From a virus, in the IMG/VR virus record IMGVR_UViG_3300010158_000198, positions 1 to 33,837 of that record: a stretch of DNA of 33,837 nt; one strand, 5' to 3'. Position numbers and translations under genes: made by a program. Below are positions 28,704 to 33,837 of the stretch, piece by piece (position 1 is the first letter of the stretch; the number at the start of each line of letters is the position of its first letter). The notes under the pieces are model-generated. The model was not told the origin of the DNA. It was given only the letters and a program-made list of their open reading frames with translations, and did no database searches.

Positions 28704-30818
28704 TTATGCAGTCCTTTTCCACATATAAACTACTTGATATGGTTGCATGTTTGCGTTTGTTGCGCTTCCGCCCTCTGCCGTTATTCCGTGTTGATGGTTT
28801 GCACTTGTGCCGCTTGTAGTTCCAGAAAAAGCATGAATATGTGTTACATTTGGAGTGCCCATATCCCCATAAGAGACGTTTGGTTGACCTGCGCCTTCTT
28901 CTAAATCTGGGGCTGGACCTCCATATGGACCAACTACCCCACTTCCACCTGTTGTAGCATTTTGGTGAATGTGACCTTGATTTTCTACATCTGTATTGCC
29001 ACTAAAATTATGTGTATGGTCTTGGCTTTGTGTGCCTGTTAACCCACCGTGGCTATGGCTTACTAAAGTTGCGTCAGCAGAACCGCCTGTACCACTAAAT
29101 ATACCACCGGCACCGACTAATACTCTACCAGCAGCATACGTTATCCATGTACCAAACCCAAACACACTTCCCGGATTGGTATCAACTGTGGTAGTGTAAA
29201 TACACCCAACAGGATATACAAATGATAAAGCTGCTTGTACAAATGCTGTAGTTGCTATGGTTGTATTAATTGTTCCATAAGCTTGAGTTGTTCCTACTGC
29301 GCCAGAGGCTACTGTAGTTGAGACTGTTGCAGCGGTTGTTGCGTTTGTTGCATTAGTTGCGTTTGTTGCATTAGTTGCGTTTGTGGCATTTGTAGCGTTT
29401 GTAGCGTTTGTAGCGTTGCCTACAGTTAAGCTTGCATTTGTCCCACTTACGCCATTTATAGTTCCACCAGTAATAGCTACATTATTAGCATTTTGGGTAG
29501 ACATAGTCCCTAACGAACCTGTAGCATTAGTTACAGCCGTAGCTACATAAGCTGTTGTTGCAATTTTTGTTGAATTATCTCCGGGAGATTGAGTTGTACC
29601 TACCGCAGCGCTTGCTACTGTGGTTGAGACTGTTGCGGCTGTTGTGGCATTTGTAGCGTTTGTAGCTAGTGTTGCTGTTGCAGCATTGCCTGTTGTATTT
29701 TGATTTAATGTTGGGAACGTACAGTTAGCTAAGTTGCCGGAAGTTGGAGTTCCTAAAAGTGGAGTTACTAGAGTAGGTGAAGTGCTTAAAACTACACTCC
29801 CCGAACCGGTAGAAGTAACCACACCTGTACCACCATTTGTTACAGCCAAAGTTCCAATAACTCCAGTAGTTAAGGGCAAACCCGTACAGTTAGTTAAAAC
29901 TCCAGAAGTAGGCGTTCCAAGAAGAGGTGTAACTAAAGCGGGTGCATTACTAAGAACATTATTTCCAGAACCTGTGGATGTAGTTACGCCTGTACCACCG
30001 TTGGTTACTGCTAAAGTGCCTGTAACTTGAGTCGCTAAATTAATATTACCTGATATTGAGCCAGACGGATATCCAGTACAGTTAGCCAAGTTTCCAGATT
30101 GGGGTGTTCCAAGAAGAGGGGTTACTAAAGTAGGGGATGTACTTAATACGTTATTTCCTGTTCCTGTAGATGTAGTAACGCCTGAACCACCATTAACAAC
30201 AGCAACTATACCAGTCACATTTAGCGAAGTACCACCAACACTTAACCCAGCGGCTGAACCAGTAATGCCTGTACCCGGACCTGAAAATTGAGTACCAGCT
30301 GTTATTGTTGTACTACCAGCTATTGCGCCTGTGCTTGTAAGTGAAGTACAGTTAATAGCGCCTGTAGTGATAGTTCCACCAGTAACAAGATTCTGAGCAT
30401 TCTGCACATAATTTAAAACACCCCATGATGCCCCTACTATTCCAGTACAGTACAAATACATAGTCTGTCCGTTAGGGACTTGAGTTGTAGTACCGCCTGA
30501 CATTTTTATATATGCAACTTGCGGGGAAGTTAAGCTGTTAGTAACCATGTAAAGTTTTGGAACAGCTGGCACTATTACACTATATGTAGCATTTTGAGTA
30601 CCTGTAACTATAATTACCGCACTTCTTGCTTCATCTAAAGCACCGTTTAAGTTTGTTAGGGTATAGTCGGCATTAGCCATTGTGATGGTAGTTTGTCCAA
30701 CAATAGCCTGTTCAAGGAGAGTGCCAAAGTTTGCATTGGTGGTTTGACCCCAAGTACCTGTCTGGTCGCCATCTCCTATGAGGGTTAATTTTAATGAGGT
30801 TGAATAGGTACTTGCCAT
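28704..30818 (-). CDS. Repetitive tail fibre/collar protein with His-x-His tip, 704 aa
   Basis: The N-terminal 120 residues (ASTYSTSLKLTLIGDGDQTGTWG ... ) are a fibre attachment domain seen in many phages. The middle is made of repeats: VTNGGTGV-x-TSTGSG-x-x-VLS-x-x-x-LVTPLLGTP-x-SG about four times, and a run of Thr-Asn-Ala triplets. The C-terminus holds YPVGCIYTTTVDTNPGSVFGFGTW, a tail-collar fibre motif, then five His-x-His sites (SHSHG, DHTHN, GHIHQ, THIHA, NHQHG) and ends NMQPYQVVYMWKRTA, the usual end of this family. In T4 gp37 such HxH sites coordinate iron at the tip, so metal-bound trimeric tip structure is likely (inference). It probably serves host recognition. Confidence 0.87.
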   Translation of the reverse strand: MASTYSTSLKLTLIGDGDQTGTWGQTTNANFGTLLEQAIVGQTTITMANADYTLTNLNGALDEARSAVIIVTGTQNATYSVIVPAVPKLYMVTNSLTSPQVAYIKMSGGTTTQVPNGQTMYLYCTGIVGASWGVLNYVQNAQNLVTGGTITTGAINCTSLTSTGAIAGSTTITAGTQFSGPGTGITGSAAGLSVGGTSLNVTGIVAVVNGGSGVTTSTGTGNNVLSTSPTLVTPLLGTPQSGNLANCTGYPSGSISGNINLATQVTGTLAVTNGGTGVTTSTGSGNNVLSNAPALVTPLLGTPTSGVLTNCTGLPLTTGVIGTLAVTNGGTGVVTSTGSGSVVLSTSPTLVTPLLGTPTSGNLANCTFPTLNQNTTGNAATATLATNATNATTAATVSTTVASAAVGTTQSPGDNSTKIATTAYVATAVTNATGSLGTMSTQNANNVAITGGTINGVSGTNASLTVGNATNATNATNATNATNATNATNATNATTAATVSTTVASGAVGTTQAYGTINTTIATTAFVQAALSFVYPVGCIYTTTVDTNPGSVFGFGTWITYAAGRVLVGAGGIFSGTGGSADATLVSHSHGGLTGTQSQDHTHNFSGNTDVENQGHIHQNATTGGSGVVGPYGGPAPDLEEGAGQPNVSYGDMGTPNVTHIHAFSGTTSGTSANHQHGITAEGGSATNANMQPYQVVYMWKRTA
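29338..29413. repeat. 9/18-base repeats coding (Thr-Asn-Ala)n in the fibre gene
   Basis: GTTGCGTTT and GTTGCATTA units alternate about eight times and encode an (Ala-Thr-Asn) tract. A shorter version lies at about 29640-29665. Boundaries approximate. Confidence 0.75.
29750..30200. repeat. Long degenerate repeats in the fibre gene
   Basis: Three clear copies, at about 29750-29860, 29915-30030 and 30098-30200, plus a weaker one, encode the GGTGV-x-TSTG ... LVTPLLGTP unit of about 40 residues. Boundaries are approximate. Confidence 0.75.
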
Positions 30819-30827
30819 AATTTATCC

Positions 30828-31826
30828 TTATTGACTATTGTTTATTTCTACCCAGCCTTGCGTTTGGCTGTTATTAATCTGTACCCAGTTAGCGTTTGTG
30901 TCAGGAATAATTGGGTCTGGTACATTACCTGAAACAACTGCGTATCCAGCAAATGATAATGAAGCAAACGGAGTTCCCCCAAAATTAGCTATGTCAGTAA
31001 ACGTCTGTTGTTTATAACCCCAGTTAGCATCTTGATTATCATTAATTGTATACCAACCACGAGGAAATTGGGAATCTAAAAGTGATATGGCTTCGGTAAT
31101 AGTTTGTAAGAAATTAGACTGCTGGGTGCTTGAGTCGGCTAAAGTGACCGCCTCGGTAATAGAGTTCTGAAATTGCGCAAGAATTGACTCTGTTTCTGCG
31201 GAAGTTACGTTCTCAGTAATAGCAAGCGCATATATTGCAATAATCTGAATAACATCAGCGGCTGTAGTGTTCTCGGTTACAACCGCATTAAACTGAGCAA
31301 GAATAGACTGAGCATTATCTAAGGTAGTACTCTCGGATACGCTTGCGGCAAACTGGGCTAAGATAGTAGGTGCGTCAGCTAAAGTGCTGTTTTCTACAAT
31401 ACTGGCTAAGTATTGAGCGGTAATTGACGGAGTATCCGCAAGGGTTGAGTTTTCGGTAATGCTTGTTACAAACTGAGAAATTATTGTCTGTACGGTATCA
31501 AGTACGGAATTTTCAGCCCTACTTACATTAAACTGCGCCAAGATAGACTGTGCATTGTCTATGGTAGTCGGCTCTGTAATGCTTGTTAAGAATGAAATAC
31601 CACCAACAACAACGTCTGCTATATTTACGTTTTCTGTTTGAGAAGCAGCAAACTGCGCCAGAATAGACTGGGTATTGTCTGAGGTTATGTTGTCGGTAAA
31701 GCTGGCTAAGAACTGCGCAGTGATTGTTTGCGCATTGTCTACTGTTACATTTTCGGATAACGCTAGGTCATAACCCACCCCTAATGCAGCAAATGGTGCC
31801 TGAGCAAAAGAGGTGAATCCAAACAT
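30828..31826 (-). CDS. Virion protein built of ~12 tandem 20-residue repeats, 332 aa
   Basis: After MFGFTSFAQAPFAALG, residues about 20-260 are about twelve repeats of 20 residues with consensus S-I-T-E-N-x-T-L-A-D-x-x-S-I-L-A-Q-F-x-A; position 4 is mostly Glu and positions 10 and 18 are mostly Asp and Phe/Tyr. Regular Thr/Asn/Asp turns and hydrophobic pairs suggest a solenoid or a trimeric fibre shaft. The C-terminal 70 residues are different and contain three W-x-x-I-(N/D)-(N/D)-(S/N)-Q motifs (WYTINDNQ, WVQINNSQ, WVEINNSQ), maybe a receptor or attachment end. It lies between fibre genes, so it is probably a tail spike or fibre adaptor. No enzyme motif is visible. Confidence 0.75.
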   Translation of the reverse strand: MFGFTSFAQAPFAALGVGYDLALSENVTVDNAQTITAQFLASFTDNITSDNTQSILAQFAASQTENVNIADVVVGGISFLTSITEPTTIDNAQSILAQFNVSRAENSVLDTVQTIISQFVTSITENSTLADTPSITAQYLASIVENSTLADAPTILAQFAASVSESTTLDNAQSILAQFNAVVTENTTAADVIQIIAIYALAITENVTSAETESILAQFQNSITEAVTLADSSTQQSNFLQTITEAISLLDSQFPRGWYTINDNQDANWGYKQQTFTDIANFGGTPFASLSFAGYAVVSGNVPDPIIPDTNANWVQINNSQTQGWVEINNSQ

Positions 31827-31827
31827 A

Positions 31828-32046
31828 TTAGTTTGTTACTTCAGGGATTACCTCTAAAGACTGTTTTAACATGGTAAAAAAGGCGTTCTTACCCACGCTT
31901 AACTGGTCAAGGTTAAACTGAGCTGAAGCAATTTTACGGTCAAGGTCTATGCAATGTTGAAACAATTTTTGCTGTTCCTCGGTTAAGTCTTCAAGGGTGT
32001 AATCTACATCATCAATAGTTACTGGGGTTGTTTTTTTCTCGCCCAT
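31828..32046 (-). CDS. Small conserved phage protein (DUF6447-like), 72 aa
   Basis: MGEKKTTPVTIDDVDYTLEDLTEEQQKLFQHC followed by a helical hairpin, DLDRKIASAQFNLDQLSVGKNAFFTMLKQSLE. I recall this pattern as a small family found near phage tail-fibre genes (DUF6447), with no known role; the assignment is from memory. A likely coiled-coil chaperone or structural link for the neighbouring fibres is only a guess. It ends two bases before the repeat protein's start. Confidence 0.65.
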   Translation of the reverse strand: MGEKKTTPVTIDDVDYTLEDLTEEQQKLFQHCIDLDRKIASAQFNLDQLSVGKNAFFTMLKQSLEVIPEVTN

Positions 32047-32079
32047 TCTATTCTCCTAGTTGTACTACGGTTTAAAAAT

Positions 32080-32400
32080 TTATACGGTTGCCCAAGGCAA
32101 TGCTGTGTTTTGTGGGCTAACAGGTGGTGTAATTAGGCTATCAATCTGCCCTTGTACACAAGCCTGTGCGCTGTCTATTTGGTTCTTAGGAATCCAACTA
32201 ATAACTAACGCCTCTGTTAAGTTTGCGTAAGGCACAAATGTAGTCTGGTCTGTAGAGTCAAACTGTGTGTTTCCTTGGATAGAGGCAGTATAAGTGCCGT
32301 CTACTCCTGTTACTTCCCATAGTGCATTAATCACATAGTTTGGGTCAGGTTGTTGTACTGTGTACATTGCTGTAATGCGTGTTGTAAAGACTGTTGCCAT
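32080..32400 (-). CDS. Small conserved virion-module protein, 106 aa
   Basis: A beta-rich N-terminus with ITAMYTVQQPDPNYVINALWEVTGVDGTYTASIQGNTQF, then FVPYANLTEALVISWIP and a helical/Pro-rich C-terminus. Short proteins with a W-x-V-T-x-x-D-G core and a (F)-V/T-P-Y-x-N/D-L-T-E segment are, from memory, frequent near fibre genes of cyanophages and other aquatic phages. The role is unknown; a small fibre accessory is plausible. It follows the large fibre gene by 11 bases, with a good ribosome binding site. Confidence 0.65.
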   Translation of the reverse strand: MATVFTTRITAMYTVQQPDPNYVINALWEVTGVDGTYTASIQGNTQFDSTDQTTFVPYANLTEALVISWIPKNQIDSAQACVQGQIDSLITPPVSPQNTALPWATV

Positions 32401-32411
32401 TTTAATTCTCC

Positions 32412-33837
32412 TTAAGGATGGGTTGCTTTGTATGCGTCAAATTCTGCTTTTAACTGCTTTATTGCGTTTATCATGTACCAAGTTAGGTTGTCCGAGTCTA
32501 CAGACATAACACCGGTGCTTTCAGTCTTAATACACTCAGGCAATATCTGTTGAAGTTCTTGGGCAATAACACCAAGTTGAACGCCTTCTTTTTTAATTGC
32601 TTGACTTTGCGGTAAGTCGGTAACTTCTTCAGGTAAACGGTATTCAAAGTTACGCACTTGAATTTGTGTAATCTTATCTAGACCTGTGTTGTTGTCTACA
32701 ATGTTCTTTTTAAGTCTTGCGTCAGAAGTAATAGACCACGATAAAGAATTGTTACCTTGATATACGCCACCAGCACCGGGATTAATAAATCCTGTGGTAG
32801 TACCTTTACCAGCGGAGTTATACCCAATAACGATTTCATTTGTTGGGCTTGCGCCTGACGGATAAGCATATGAGCCAACATAAACATTGGAGTTGCCAGT
32901 TGTTAAATTTGAACCCCCTACTGGAGAACCATATCCAGAACTAGTACCAAAACACGAATTATTAGAACCGCTTGTAATAGCATAACCAGATTGATAACCA
33001 AAAAGGTTATTTCCAGCACCATCAAGGCTATAGCCAGCCTGATAACCTACTGCGGTGCTACTAGAGGCGGTGTTGTTATTGATAAGCGATTGCTGACCAA
33101 AAGCCGTATTGTACGAACCTGTAGTGTTGCTTAATAAAGAATAAAAACCAAAAGCGTTATTAGATACACCAGTTGTATTTGCAGTAAGTGCTTGAAAACC
33201 AAACGCATCTGAACCTCCAGTAGTGTTTGCTCTTAGTGCTTGATAACCTACGGCTGTAGAATTTCCGGCTGTGTTTGCGTACAGTGCTTGATAACCAACT
33301 GCTGTGTTGTTTGAGCCAGAAGCACCGCCATTTGCTACGCTTAATGCACCTGAACCTAATGCAGTATTGTAAGAACCTGTTGCTCTATATCCTGCATAAC
33401 CACCTACATAAGTATTATCAATTCCTGCTGTATTAAAGTATCCTGCGCTTGCGCCAATATATACCTGACCTTGATTAGAGCCACCGCCAGTATATGAATA
33501 TGCCGCTTGCGAACCTACTGCAACTAGAGTTGGCGCTACAGTACTGCTATACAAGGCTTGATAACCTACGGCTACAATATTAGAGGCGGTGGTGTTTGAA
33601 CGCAAAGCGCCAGAGCCTAAAGCCACATTATAACTACCAGTTGTATTTAACTCTAATGTCCCACTTGAAATACCGGGAACACTACCTCCAACTGCAACGT
33701 TTTGTGTACCTGTGGTATTTGAGGTTAAAGACATGGCACCAAATGCAGCATTGTAAGCGCCACTGGTGTTACTGCTCAATGCTTCTGCTCCAAATGCTGC
33801 ATTCCAGCGACCGACAGCGCCACTTGAGCCTTTTAGT
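32412..33837 (-). CDS. Tail fibre with YadA-like repeats and S74 autocleaving chaperone domain (N-terminus cut by window edge)
   Basis: The reading frame is open to the right edge without a stop, and the TTG at 33779 is not a convincing start, so the true N-terminus lies outside. Most of the protein is repeats of N-T-(T/A)-G-S-Y-N-T-A-(L/V)-G-(Y/S)-x-(A/S)-L type, as in trimeric beta-prism heads of YadA-like adhesins. The C-terminal 105 residues start at ITSDARLKKNI (Ser codon 32724-32726) and match the intramolecular chaperone/peptidase S74 domain, which guides trimer folding and then cuts itself off before that Ser. Ends in a helix IKQLKAEFDAYK. Likely the host-binding tail fibre. Confidence 0.88.
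   Translation of the reverse strand, partial: LKGSSGAVGRWNAAFGAEALSSNTSGAYNAAFGAMSLTSNTTGTQNVAVGGSVPGISSGTLELNTTGSYNVALGSGALRSNTTASNIVAVGYQALYSSTVAPTLVAVGSQAAYSYTGGGSNQGQVYIGASAGYFNTAGIDNTYVGGYAGYRATGSYNTALGSGALSVANGGASGSNNTAVGYQALYANTAGNSTAVGYQALRANTTGGSDAFGFQALTANTTGVSNNAFGFYSLLSNTTGSYNTAFGQQSLINNNTASSSTAVGYQAGYSLDGAGNNLFGYQSGYAITSGSNNSCFGTSSGYGSPVGGSNLTTGNSNVYVGSYAYPSGASPTNEIVIGYNSAGKGTTTGFINPGAGGVYQGNNSLSWSITSDARLKKNIVDNNTGLDKITQIQVRNFEYRLPEEVTDLPQSQAIKKEGVQLGVIAQELQQILPECIKTESTGVMSVDSDNLTWYMINAIKQLKAEFDAYKATHP

Noticed and set aside
29338-30200. CRISPR-like or diversity-generating repeat array in the fibre genes
   Set aside because: The repeats are in-frame protein repeats without regular unique spacers, and there is no reverse transcriptase or template/variable repeat pair in the window.

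Overview
This window is a fragment of a tailed double-stranded DNA phage. It is AT-rich and almost gapless, with ATGA or few-base overlaps between most genes. The order and content of the virion genes point to a short-tailed (podovirus-like) phage of the kind common in aquatic metagenomes. The host cannot be told from the sequence; the start sites carry ordinary GGAG/GAGG ribosome binding sites and one good sigma70-type promoter is visible, which fits a Gram-negative bacterial host. Both ends are cut inside genes: a small coiled-coil gene on the left and a tail-fibre gene on the right. Terminase, portal, major capsid protein, RNA polymerase and integrase are not in the window; the head genes probably lie upstream of the late operon, beyond the right edge (inference).

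Left arm, plus strand, 1-11.5 kb. First comes a string of small overlapping genes of unknown function (3-2085), including a 25-residue Cys4 microprotein. The replication module follows: family A DNA polymerase with a proofreading domain (2066-3886), a Cas4/RecB-type PD-(D/E)XK nuclease with four candidate Fe-S cysteines (3919-4590), a small HNH nuclease (4593-4877), a roughly 200-base gap that can fold into a multibranched RNA (4893-5079), an SNF2-type helicase (5094-6644), an internal sigma70 promoter (6641-6668), a conserved small protein, an excisionase-type HTH protein, a putative ssDNA-binding protein with an acidic tail (7291-8151), a second HTH protein (8185-8418), a strong inverted repeat (8424-8455), and a primase-helicase fusion (8486-11344). 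A small protein gene and a rho-independent terminator (11600-11625) close the arm.

Right arm, minus strand, 33.8 down to 11.6 kb, convergent with the left arm. In transcription order: a tail fibre with a C-terminal S74 chaperone domain (partial), two small conserved proteins, a 332-residue protein made of about twelve 20-residue repeats, a repetitive collar/fibre protein with five His-x-His motifs, a lysis cassette (two small membrane proteins, a holin-like protein, a GH108 lysozyme), a P22 gp10-like/T7 gp12-like tail protein, small proteins including a cupin, and then what looks like a DNA-ejection set: a 693-residue glycine-rich protein, a GNAT-like protein, a 1134-residue Gln/Asn-rich repeat protein, and a 2170-residue giant protein. 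The GNAT gene followed by two very large proteins downstream of a tail-tube-like gene resembles the T7 gene 12-16 block.

The most interesting items are the L,D-transpeptidase (YkuD) domain inside the giant virion protein, where T7 gp16 carries a lytic transglycosylase; the possible structured RNA before the SNF2 helicase; the palindromic leader between an HTH gene and the primase-helicase; and a short Met-Ala-Lys-Gly-Gly-Ile motif shared by separate putative ejection proteins.
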